Positions 37,131-47,640 of a stretch of DNA of 64,000 nucleotides are shown in pieces; the first letter of the stretch is position 1; the number at the start of each line of letters is the position of its first letter. The DNA lies in NCBI RefSeq assembly GCF_026210795.1, contig NC_089453.1, forward strand, positions 2,544,501-2,608,500, given 5' to 3'. This DNA comes from Rhizophagus irregularis (taxonomy: Eukaryota > Glomeromycota > Glomeromycetes > Glomerales > Glomeraceae). The translations under genes and the position numbers were made by a program. The notes beneath the pieces were generated by a model. That model made no database searches. It saw only the letters and a program-made list of their open reading frames with translations, and was not told the origin of the DNA.

Positions 37131-37895
37131 TTTTCTATAGTTTTCAAAAATGATTTGTTTTTTCCATCTAAACGTAAATTTATATTAGTAACGCCTAGAG
37201 ACGATCTATCAGTAGATATTGCTTCTTCTGTTTCTTCAGACTTATCTGTTATTACTAATCCATTATTATCTTTTGAGCTATCATTTTTAAAGTATTCACA
37301 TTTTATTTCTATATTATGTTAACTAAGAATTCTTGTATAAAATTCAATTCTATATAGTAATTACAATTTAATTTTTTACGTTCACTTTTTTTCTTTGATA
37401 AATTCCTCAATGATTTTAACGACTATATTTTCAGTTTTAATGACTAAACTATTTCCACTTGTATTTTCTTACTCCTTTTCTTAGTAGTAATATCATTAGT
37501 TAATATCATTTTAATTTTATATATTTTATTTTTCCGTTCTTCGTTATTTTTAGTTATTATGTATAAAAATTTTTTATATCCATCTATGACATATTATACA
37601 CCTTTTCACGTTCTTTTTTGCAACTAATTTTAATTTCTTGTATATCTTTCTCTATAAAAATTATTAATATTGTTCGATCCTCCTATCGATCAACACAATT
37701 TTATCGTATATCTTCATCATCCACTAATGCTTTAATACTTCTATTCTTATTCATTATATCATTTTATAAGGTTTAGAAACTTTAACATCATCAATCACTT
37801 CTTTTCTGCATTCTATCGTTCTTGTATCCTTCAAATTAGTTATATAAATCCAACATTCCATTTCCATATTTCGTCTAATATTACTTATAAAAGTT
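37131..37895 (-). pseudogene. Broken gene of unknown family, minus strand
   Basis: Read from 37,895 downward, protein-like pieces appear in shifting frames: MECWIYITNLKDTRTIECRK then EVIDDVKVSKPYKM; RSIKALVDDEDIR; IFIEKDIQEIKISCKKEREK; and finally a 60-codon open piece with FKNDSSKDNNGLVITDKSEE then TEEAISTDRSSLGVTNINLR. Stops and shifts separate them. The composition (charged, K/E/D-rich) differs from the surrounding AT-rich spacer. Family not recognised. Confidence 0.4.
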
Positions 37896-39338
37896 ATTTG
37901 TTCGTAACGAAAAATTAGGAGAAAATGAAGAAGTTAATTATTCATTTATTTTATTAAAATATTTATCATTATATTAATATTAAATTTATTTTACTTTTTT
38001 AGTTATTTTTAATATTGCATGTACCGTAAATTTCTTTGCTTGTTTTCATTATCGTTATTGGAATATTGCAGGTTGCCAAAGTTTTTCGTTTATGATTTAT
38101 TTTTGTATTGTTTATTCACATTTATTTCAATACATTTATTGTTACAAACCTTCATTGGTAAGGCGGTATAACACATTTATTTCATTATTTTATTCTGTTA
38201 CTGTCACGTGACTGCGACGAAAAATGATGGTAAAGTTATTTATTTGCTTTAAATGATGCTGAATTTTTTACAAATACTTACCAGACAATTGAATTTTAAC
38301 CAACCAAAATTTTGGGATACGCTGAGACTATCGATCAACCATCAGACCATTGTTGTATTTCGTTGAAAATAAAATTAATAAAAAAATCATTCCACTAATG
38401 AAAGGTAAAAAAGTGATTATAAGCATTAGAATTTTATCACAAATTCAATGTGAAACTTTGATTTTTAATTATATGATATATAACAAATATAGGCCTTTAT
38501 TAAAACGAGTTGAATTAGGTAAAGTAGGTTAAGTTTTTCGTATCGAGGCTGGAGTGAAAAATAGTCAGCTGGCACTATTGTGTGATCCAGATTCTACCGT
38601 TTACAGTAAGAATGTGGGATACGAAATTTCACCCCCTATAAATTATTTCTTCATTGCAATTAACTAAATTCTAATATTATGTTGTGATTATCATATTATT
38701 AGCTTGAAGATAAGAATGCTGAAAAGCTCGTGTAATATGTTTAGCTTTAATTGTAGTATTATTTTAATAAATTTGTTGATCGTACTAACCATGAAATTCA
38801 ATATATGGTTAGTTTGATGTCCAAATATAGCTTAAACTTTTCCAGCATTTTTATATTAAGCTTGAAGCTTGAAGCATATACTTAAGTATAAGTTTAAGCA
38901 TAAGCCTCAAGCTTCAAGCTTCAAGTATTGGATTCTACGGATGCAGGTTAATATATATTGATTCTTTTTTAAAAAAAAATTGACGATCATGACGTAATCA
39001 TGTACATAACAAAATGGTAAAAATGAAGCGTAATTAATAATTTATTTAATATGATAAAAAAAAGTACTATGAAAGCTATCGAAAAAAAAATTTCTTACCA
39101 TAAAATAATATTACATAAATAAAATAAATTATTTTTTTCTTTTTTTTAAAAAAAAGGTTATGTTCTTACCATTATCAGTTAAATAAAAAAAACATGGAAG
39201 ATTTCAAATGTCAATCATTATGTAATCAAAATTTCCCATTTAAGTTAAAAAAAATTCGGCATCTATAAAAGAATATTTTTATAAATATAATTACATCAAA
39301 AAAATATTTGATCATAAAGAAAAAAAAGATTCTGTTTA
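37896..39338. other. AT-rich spacer with an AAGCTTGAAGC palindrome
   Basis: No gene. Around 38,860-38,930 CTTGAAGCTTGAAGC is followed about 40 bases later by GCTTCAAGCTTCAAG, giving a 15-bp-arm imperfect hairpin. The 38,350-38,532 frame is not convincing. Confidence 0.45.
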
Positions 39339-39560
39339 GGCCGGGCAAAAAAAAATTTAGATTCTCGTGACCTGGCCGGGTCAGTTTTTCGAAAAATGGA
39401 AATTTTTTTTTTATAGTAAAATTTTTTATCACGTGATTTTAAGTTTTTGGCCAATGTGCGCAAAAAATTTTACATATCTGATATGAAAAAAAATGCCGGC
39501 CGGCTGGGTCATTTTTAAAATTTTATGTCACGAGAATCCAAAAAATTTTTTTTCCCGGCC
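39339..39560. mobile_element. PIF/Harbinger-like MITE, TTA target duplication
   Basis: 222 bp. The left end is GGCCGGGCAAAAAAAAATTT then GATTCTCGTGAC; the right end is the inverse, GTCACGAGAATCC then AAAATTTTTTTTCCCGGCC. TTA flanks both sides (39,336-39,338 and 39,561-39,563), the usual PIF/Harbinger target. The interior contains ATCACGTGAT. No coding capacity. Confidence 0.75.
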
Positions 39561-39937
39561 TTATAAAGAAATATTGACTTCATTTTTAATTTAATGACGC
39601 TCATATAAAAAAATATTTAATAAAGATCTCTTTTTTTCGGAAAAAAAAGAAAAAAAGAAAAAAAAATCGATTAAGAAAAAATATATTAATAAAATATCTA
39701 TTCCTTACATAAAAAAATAAATAAAATAAATTATTTTATATTAAATTAAATAAATAAAAATAAATAAATAAATACTATACCAGCAAAACTCACTTTAATT
39801 TGTGTAATTCATTCAATTGTTGAATGAGAAAGTAATAATTTTATTATAAAAGAAACTATTGGTATTATGAGAAAAGAAGATAATACAACAATGAACTAAA
39901 AAATAATTTTCTTTTTTCAAAAAATCCATCAGTTCCA

Positions 39938-40340
39938 AAATGGATTCCCGTTTTTATATCTGGTGATGTAGTTAGACTTACAGGAAAATTTTCTTTCAAT
40001 GAGGAACCTTCTCATGATGATATTTTGGAGGTAATTTTTAATTTATTATTTATGTAAAAAAAGTAATAATACCCAAAGAAAATAATTATTAATTCTTTTT
40101 TTAAAATAAAAAAATAAATTAGATGCAGATGAATCATTTGACGATTAGTTCAACCTCTGTTTTTTTTCATTTGGTTACGTTATAAGACAAATACAAGATG
40201 ATGATGATTTATTTAAAAGTATCAAACTTAATGTTAATGAATTTGTTGGAAAGAGATATGTTGCTGACAATTTAATATAAAATGTAGATACTTAAAAGCG
40301 GATGAGAGAATTGATAATAAAGCGAAAAAAATCCATAACC
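39938..40340 (+). pseudogene. Broken two-exon gene of unknown family
   Basis: The first piece reads VPKWIPVFISGDVVRLTGKF then SFNEEPSHDDILE and meets a plausible intron (GTAATT...ATTAG, about 40,030-40,121). The second piece reads MQMNHLTISSTSVF, then shifts frame in a run of eight T into GYVIRQIQDDDDLFKSIKLN then VNEFVGKRYVADNLI-stop, and a further shift gives KCRYLKADERI. The segment 'sGDVVRLTGKF' resembles OB-fold-type or beta-rich proteins only loosely. No start codon is evident upstream. A poly-T sequencing error could account for the first shift but not the second. Confidence 0.5.
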
Positions 40341-40603
40341 AGATTCTTTTTCTTAATATATTCTACATTATTACAAACAAAAACATAAATATATAACTCA
40401 CAATAAATAACATATTAATTAAAAAAATATTAAAGGGCGTGCCAACTTGATTCCTGACGCCACCCTTAATTTATGTGTAAGAATTTTGTATTGCGTTAAT
40501 GACGTAAGTGGAAGAAAGGAAGAAAAGAAAATTGCATGGGTTACAGATCAAAATCGTCTAGTACATAACAATAGAATGTCCATCGCTACGTCTGGACATT
40601 GAA

Positions 40604-40704
40604 TGGAAATTCTGGAAAAAACTCTGATAAATGATCATTTTTTTAGTTTTTATTCCGAAGAAACTCAGACGCGTGATCATTTTTCTGAAAAATTATTTAT
40701 AGGG
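40604..40704. mobile_element. Second copy of the 10,896-11,001 short element
   Basis: AATTCTGGAAAAAACTCTGA, then GATAAATGATCATTTTTTTA, TTTTTATTCCGAAGAA, GACGCGTGATCATTTTT and ATTTATAGGG match the 10.9-kb element along its length. The left CCCTATAA end is lost, so it is a truncated or worn copy with no readable target duplication. Confidence 0.6.
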
Positions 40705-41633
40705 ACTTTTTAGGACTTCGTTCCCGATGATTATTTCTTTATTGCAAATTAATTGAAAGAAGCCGATTTCCCTCGTGATGATAAAACTTTCTTTCATTAG
40801 TGATTTACATAAAAGCAAGAGTACGGAGAAAAAAATATATATTTCTAATTTGTCAAAATTCACTGCTGAATAAACTATTAAGTATTGATCATTATCATCC
40901 TTATTATTAGAAACCATCTAACAGCGTGAAATTAATTTTTCTTTATGATGTGACATAATTTTTTATATAATACAACTAACTGTATAAATAATTTTGAATC
41001 GTGTTAATACTAATAAATAATAGTTTAAATTAACTTAATAATCTAGGTTCGAATTAAAAAATACAGTAATTTTAACAGTTAATTTATTTATTTAGTAGCT
41101 TCAAGATGGATGAAATTAGCGTTGTGAATTTTATGGAGCAAATATAATTCAATATTAGAATAATTTTTTTGTTGTAGAATTAATAAATAAATTATAATAA
41201 AAATTTTTTAGAATTTTTTTTTTTTTTTTAGAATAAAATTTTAATCGATCGGGTTAATAATGGCTAATCGATTTTCAAGAGATAAAAAATTAAATCGCAC
41301 ATAAAAACTTTTATTATAATAAATTATTCATGATTTATTTGAAAAAAAATGCCTTTCTTTAAAAAAGAAATTTACGTTCATTTTTTTCGGTCAGATCATT
41401 CATTAAATTGTTTAATTCATTTAAATTCTTCAATTCTATTTATTTTTAAAAATATTTGTATGTAAATACTAGATTAATACATTTCATATCAATAATTAAC
41501 GTGTTCGATACTGAAAAAAGGTGGTACTGCATATTAAAAGGTTTGAATCAAAAATTTTTATACCAAGACGACTTACGGTATATCGACATTAATCATTCCC
41601 AACGGGCAACTATATCCAATAAAATATTCTTTT
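40705..41633. other. AT-rich spacer
   Basis: No gene supported. The short open frames at 40,693-40,917 (minus) and 41,456-41,638 (plus) show no recognisable motif. Confidence 0.4.
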
Positions 41634-41745
41634 TTTAAAAATCTACCTTTGGTTTATCATAATCTCCAGAAGATAGCCATATTATTGGATTATATCCATC
41701 AACAATTTCCTTGTCATTATAATACACTTTATTTGTCAAGATCAA
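41634..41745 (-). pseudogene. Small TLDc-like protein fragment
   Basis: The minus-strand frame reads TNKVYYNDKEIVDGYNPIIW then LSSGDYDKPKVDF-stop. 'EI(L/V)(G/D)GYNPxxW' followed by an acidic stretch is the hallmark of the TLDc domain, common in BTB-TLDc proteins of this group of fungi. Only about 35 residues survive, with no start codon, so it is an isolated fragment. Confidence 0.35.
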
Positions 41746-42311
41746 TTCAATTATTCATATAAACAAGTAATGCGTGATATTTTTAAGTTAGGCAAAAGTG
41801 ACATATTTTTGCAAAAACTTTGTCATGAACCAATTAATGAAAATCAAAATTACCATAAGTACATTCATTATTATTTGGTGAATTAAACCGCGCATTTTTG
41901 GACTAGCCGATTTAACGTACCTCATTTGATTTTATGAAATACTTATAAAATTGACGCATAAATCCGCGCATATGATTCATTGTTGATCGGCATCACATGA
42001 CTCGTCAATTTACAACATCTGCAATTTTCGTTCTGTTCCTCACAACATTACTAAGGATCTTTCATATTACCCTGTTTAAACAGATAAGTCAAAACAAAAA
42101 TAGGCATTCGGATGAATTTATTCATTTTTTAACTAAAACATTCAAATAACAAAACAACCATTTATCAAATGTATAAATGTTTGTAAAATCAATTTATTGC
42201 AATTTACTATAAATCCCATTAAATTATAACTAACAAATTGTCTTAAATCCCAAATAATTCATTATAAATGGACTATTACAAAAACCAAGAAAATTGAAAT
42301 TTAATATGATT
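41746..42311. other. 3' spacer of the UHRF-like gene
   Basis: No gene. 41,905-41,965 contains a repeat (GCCGATTTAACGTACCTC... AAATACTTATAAAATTGACGC) that recurs in opposite orientation at 61,995-62,060. An 8-bp direct repeat CCGCGCAT stands at each side, near 41,889 and 41,965. Confidence 0.5.
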
Positions 42312-44200
42312 TTACAAGTCATAAGTAGGGATCACCTCATGTAACGCTTTGATAAGTTTTTGATTCGGTTTCAATCTGAAATTCGTTGGAAATTCGGTTC
42401 TACATTCAGGACATTTGTGACCCATAATTGATATACTTCGAGTAAGACAATCCAGGCAAACATTATGAGTACAATTTGTAGTGATAGGTTGCACAACTAA
42501 TCCAAAGCAAACGGGACACTTGAATTCCCGTTCGCTTATAATTTCGATTAATTCCGTGTGGTTTTCAAATTTTGATTCAAGAACTGTAGTCCAGGCTCGT
42601 TGATTATCTTTATCATCTTCAATAAACTTTTTAAGGTTGGCCGAAATTTTGTATTTGTTGTCTTTTTTAGCTTTTTTGGACTTTACACCTTTATCATCAT
42701 CTGAATCAAGTGTACGTTTCTTGGAAACTTCGTCATCATCTCCAACGATCATTTTTATTCCAAGTTCCTTAATTCGTTTCTTTCCCTCCGAAGTCCATGG
42801 AGCTGGTTCTGGATCGTCCCGGCGCATAAGATATCTCCAAACCTTGAATCCTGACGCACCTCTTTCTGGCCAATACTTTACTAACTTATATATTCCATCA
42901 TATCTAATTCCTTCCTCTGGTGCGTATTTTGGATTATGCTTCATTAATTTCGAGGATCGACATACTCTTACTGGCATACTGTTTTTCCAATTCCGCGCTT
43001 CGGCTCCTTTTTTAGCGTTAACTTCAGCATCACAAGTCCTAGCAAGAGCTTCATTTGTTTTAGTCAACTCTTGATCGAATGACTGTACTGCAACTCGTTT
43101 ATTTCCAGTTTTAAGGTCTCGACCACCGGAACCAGTATAGTAAAATTCATCGCCATTATCCGTGTCTTCAGGGTATCCACCGCTGAGTACAATAGATACA
43201 GAGCCAATGCTAGCTTTTCCAGCGATACCAGCAACAGGTGGACGATGGACTCCTGATTCAGAGCAAAATATTCTATATTTCCATAATGAACCAACTGGAA
43301 CACCAGGAATTGGTCCAAAGTAATCAGGTTCTACTATCTCACATTTCTTGGATAGTCCTACGCAAGCCATTCCTCCTCCCCATTTCTTTTTTTGTGTAGC
43401 TGACGGCATCTTTGATTTTTTCGAATTTTCGAGATCTAAACTTTGGCCAGCTAACACAACACCAACATTTTTATGCTTACAATCTTGACAATACCACTCC
43501 TCGTTTGGTAGCTCAGTGATTTGCGGGGATAAGCAATAGAAATGAAAATAATATTGGCACTCGTCACACACTATTGTGTGTTCATCGTCATCCTTTCCGC
43601 CACAAATATTGCACCCACAATGCTTACACTTTTTTTTTTTATTTTCACATAAAGTACAAAAATATTCCTCTTCTTGTTCAAAATTATTCAGATCATCCAT
43701 GACAGATGTTGATTTAGTTTCGATAGGGTGGTTCGAAATCTCGTGTTCTGACACTTGTGAATTAACTTTTTTCTCAGCTTTCACAGGGATATCCACAGAT
43801 AAAACTGCAGATTCGGTTTCACTAGAGGTTTCAATTTTTTGTTTTCTAATGAGTAGGACAACGCTATTGTGCTTAATATTATAATGAAAGAGAGTGTGTC
43901 CATTTTCCAGCTGAACATTTTAATAAATATTTTTATAAAAAAAATTATGTTAGTGTCGGAAAAAGAGTTAAGATACATTAAAATTACAAATACTTGACAG
44001 TTCATACTAAAAAACGCGTAATTACGCGTCCTATTTACCTGTTTACCTCCAAATAAAAGGCGTTGCCTTTCAGGTGGATATTCTTTACAACCGAACTCTT
44101 TAGAAATTATATCACGGAGTTCTTTTATATCGTCCGTGGGTGAACACGTTATTTTGATTTTTTCACTTTTGTCGTTTGGTGCGCTGATAAAAATAAACAT
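42312..44200 (-). CDS. UHRF1-like protein (UBL-PHD-SRA-RING), no tandem Tudor domain
   Basis: A nuclear reader of hemimethylated CpG and E3 ubiquitin ligase by homology; in animals UHRF1 recruits DNMT1. Two exons: 44200-44039 and 43910-42312, joined by a 128-bp GTAAAT...TTCAG intron in phase 0; 586 aa. Ubiquitin-like domain about 1-77, split by the intron (LLFGGKQ | LENGHTLFHYNI). Pre-PHD Cys and PHD about 139-198 (C157, C169, C172, H177, C180, C195, C198). The linker AKM-equivalent SKMPSATQ leads to WGGGMACVG. SRA about 250-438, with pocket residues SGGY300 and Y312-TGSGG and the NKR finger 324-326. C3HC4 RING 519-558, ending LHEVIP. Human UHRF1 (about 790 aa) has a tandem Tudor domain between UBL and PHD; here only about 60 low-complexity residues lie there, so H3K9me3 reading is probably absent. 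Start at the ATG giving a UBL of normal length. Confidence 0.93.
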
Positions 44201-45914
44201 TTTTTTCAAAAGATTATAGAAAGTGTAATAATATTGTAGTACGCAACGCAGAGTAAAAAGAAAGACAATCCACTTTTATCTAGGATTATCCCCCTTAAAT
44301 TATTTGAATATGAGTAATACTATAACTTTGCCTTTCTAGATAACTTTACTCATGATGGATTACTCGAGTAATCATTCTAACCCGAATCATACATACACGT
44401 ACATATAAGGAAGTCAAGTAAGATATGTTAGGTTGATAACCTTGATCCTTCTATCTATATTAGTATGCATGTAAGGAGTTCAAGAGTTAATGCACGTGAT
44501 AGATCACATCTTTTTTTGCAATAAACGCAGTAAAACTCAAAATATAGTTACGTATATCCGTCATTGTATAGCGGTAGGAAAGTAAAAATTTATCATTATA
44601 TCGAGTTTTTAATGATATATCGGTATATCGAATATGAATACTAGACAGGTAACATGATTTTATTCTTTAAAAAAAAAAATAAAAAAATAAACTGAGCCCG
44701 ATCTTGCACTACATCCATTTTATATGCATTACGTGAATACTGGTTTTTTTTTTAAGCCCCCCCCCCCCTTAAACCAAATTCGTTCGACCATGTGAGTCTT
44801 TACCAAATGTCTATCTACATCACAATTATTGAACATCTCAATAATTATAACTTTATTAAAATTTTAAATTTAATTAATTTAATTATTTTCATTCAAGAAA
44901 AAAAGTATTTTAAATATGCTGATTTATATGTAATAAAATTTTAATCACTTTACCAAAATTTTTTATTAGGATAGAACATTTACTACTAGTAGTTAATAAT
45001 TTAGATTAAAAAAAATTGAGGAAGAGAAGCGCTGCATGTTAAAGCAATAAATTAGTCCATTATATGATATTAAAATTATTATATAATATATTTATTTTAA
45101 AAGAAAATAGATTCCATATTATTTCGTGATCTTTACTGCGATGTAATGTACAATCTATGTTTAGTATACTCCTTAGCGGCCAAATAATTTACCAGATTCT
45201 ATGACATTATCCAGCAAATACTTAAAACTTTTATTGATCAAGCTTCTGGATTGGGTAAGCATTATTTCTAAAAAATGTGTGTTTAATTTAAAAATTTTTA
45301 ATGTAATATTGATCTAAATATGTTGTTTCTTATTTTCGTTACTTTTCTCATCATGAACTATATATTTAAAGGAAGATGAAAATATTTAGATACTTTTTCT
45401 GCTAGAGATTAAGTGAGTATATTCTTCTTGTACTATAGGTTTTAACATCTTCATCATCAACTTTTGTTGATGTGATCTCTTTGGATCTGGAAAGGTCGTT
45501 CAAAGCATGAGACTTGTGAAGACGGAATAGGAAAAGGAGAGAATGATGACAACAAGAATGATTCAGATTTAGATCTAATGATTAACAATCCTCGTAGATA
45601 AAATTAGATTTTTATGCGTTGGAAAGTATTTGGTTTAGTCACAGTAAAGTATTGTAAATAATAATTACCTTTGAAGAAGGTAAATGTACATTATAAAATT
45701 CTGAGAATTCTTCAATTAAGATGAATAATTGATTTCTTATTGTAAGTTTTAATATCGTTAATATCGTTATCAATAAATAAAGCTTAATTGACTTTTATTT
45801 TTATTTTTTATTTATTTAAGGATTGATTTTTTTTTTCAAATAAGCAGGCGATATTGTAAATTGTAATAAAGTTAATTTTAGTTTCCAACCTCAATAATAT
45901 GAAACAGAAATGAT
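44201..45914. other. 5' flank of UHRF-like gene and AT-rich spacer
   Basis: No gene. It contains a second copy of the ATATCGGTATATCGAATAT repeat (about 44,598-44,640, compare 5341-5400), a run of 12 C at 44,757-44,768 that is exceptional in this composition, and fragments with no clear frame near 45,450-45,600. Confidence 0.45.
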
Positions 45915-46447
45915 TAGAGTTCCGAATGGGTCAGGTCAGGTCAGGTTATATCAGGTTATCTGTTTGACCTGACCTGAACTGAAACCTGAAAATTTTCAGG
46001 ATTTTTGTTAAAATATCAAAAAAAAATGGTGCAAAACATTTTTTTTGAAAATATTATGATTCACTTTTTTATATTTAAATCGTATAAAAAGGTGAATCGC
46101 AATACCGCAACTAACTTTATATATATAAAATCAATATAAAAAAGTGAATTCCGATACCGCAATTCACTTTTTATATATAAAATCGATATAAAAAAGTGAA
46201 TTCCGATACCGCAATTCACTTTTTATATATAAAATCAATATAAAAAAGTGAATCCCAATATCGCAACTCACTTTTATTATATAAAATCAATATAAAAAGC
46301 GAATTATAATACCATCACTTATATTATATAAAATCATATTTTCAGGTCAACAGGTCATTCAGGTTATATTATTGATGTTACCTGAACTGATAAATTCAGG
46401 TCAACCTGTCAGGTTACCTGAATTTGGTCAACCTGTTTGGAACTCTA
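45915..46447. mobile_element. hAT-type-family element carrying a tandem hairpin array
   Basis: 533 bp with inverted ends TAGAGTTCCGAATGGGTCAG and ...GACC/GGTCAACCTGTTTGGAACTCTA. The outermost nine bases TAGAGTTCC are perfectly inverted. Subterminal regions are built from CAGGTCAGGT and ACCTGAC words. No matching 8-bp flank is found, so the copy may be rearranged. The core holds a 52-bp tandem repeat. Confidence 0.65.
46085..46335. repeat. 52-bp tandem repeat, about five units
   Basis: The GTGAAT word of successive units falls at 46,092, 46,144, 46,196, 46,248 and (as GCGAAT) 46,299, a spacing of 52, 52, 52 and 51. Each unit reads AAAAAGTGAATTCCGATACC then GCAATTCACTTTTTATATA, so AAAGTGAATT and AATTCACTTT form a hairpin in every unit. 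Confidence 0.8.
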
Positions 46448-47059
46448 CTGTTTGGTTATATATTGTAAATAATTTTTATATTTTTTCATTAAATTGTGTA
46501 TGTGTAACAAATGAGTGTAATAAAAGGCAATTATATAAACGAAAAAATAATAAAAAAAAATCGTTTTTTAATTTGGACCTGCTGGCTAGATGATCTGTCA
46601 AAATATCCAGCTGATTTATTTTTTAAAAAGGCACACTTTTAATGTTACTTTCTTTTTTTTTGTACTTTATTACTTAATATGAGCAGATACAATATTTCTG
46701 TCATATACACTTTCTAATGTATAATAAAGTAAATGTTATTTATCTAAATTAAAATAAAACCAAATTTTAGGTTATTTCTACAAATTTTGTAAAATCTAAT
46801 AATTTAACTTTTCTATTATTGGATTTTGCCCCGTTAGTTATATCTTTATTTTTACCCATTTTAATTCGTTTATTTCAAGCGTTTTTGTCTTCTCATTTCC
46901 TTCTTTTTCGGAAGCCTTGTCGAACAAACCGAATTTACTCTTTGAACTCTTCGCTTGTAACTTTTTTCTTTAGAACTTTATTTTCCATTACTTTTCCATA
47001 TATAATCATACAGTATAACTTCGTTTGTCGCAGATCTTTCTTTTTATTTCTGGCTATTA
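46448..47059. other. Spacer
   Basis: No gene. On the minus strand, a short lysine-rich frame beginning MGKNKDITNGAKSNN at about 46,859 is open for about 36 codons but unrecognised. Confidence 0.35.
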
Positions 47060-47635
47060 CTATTCTTTCCTCCTGAATAATCTTCCATCTTTACTTTCTT
47101 CTGTTTTAACTGATCTTGGATGTGATATCTTTATCTCTTTTTGCTGTAAATCTGAATAAAATTATTAAATTTTTTTTTAGCCAGAGGAACTATCCAGATA
47201 TCGTTCAAACCAGTACCCTATATTCTCTTTATTTTTGAAATACGCATAGATATACCATGTTCCTTTGATTACGTAAATTCTGTGGACATTTTACGAAAAT
47301 AACATATAGAAAAGCACGGAATAAATTTTTTATAGTGATAGTTTTTGCAAAAATAAAACCATACGTCTCCTTCATCAATGTAAATAGCTCAGCGAATGTC
47401 AAATTTTCTAAATCATCAGGTATTTTTTTGTACGTGTATTTAATAAATCCCCGTCTTTCATCTGATAATTTTTAAACGCTACGAACCATCGTAGAATGTA
47501 AACACTACTGTTGACCTGAGAAACCAGAACGCCTTTATCTACTTCTTCAAACTCTTTGGCTTTTTCCAGTTCGAAATGAATTTCAACCTTCACAGATTGC
47601 TTCTTCATACTGAATTTATTGATAATACCGAGAGG
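47060..47635 (-). pseudogene. Broken gene of unknown family, minus strand
   Basis: From 47,635 the frame reads LLDPLGIINKFSMKKQSVKV then EIHFELEKAKEFEEVDKGVL, VSQVNSSVYILRWFVAFKNY, QMKDGDLLNTRTKK. A frameshift near 47,420 then gives PDDLENLTFAELFTLMKETY then GFIFAKTITIKNLFRAFLY...NMVYLCVFQK-stop, and FYSDLQQKEIKISHPRSVK then TEESKDGRLFRRKE follows about 100 bp on. The pieces are collinear and protein-like. I do not recognise the family. An intron near the shift is an alternative to a frameshift. Confidence 0.45.
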
Positions 47636-47640
47636 ATCCA

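Noticed and set aside
42637-43884. Plus-strand and second minus-strand frames within the UHRF-like gene
   Set aside because: Shadows of the coding exon: antisense and off-frame, while the main frame has complete PHD, SRA and RING domains.
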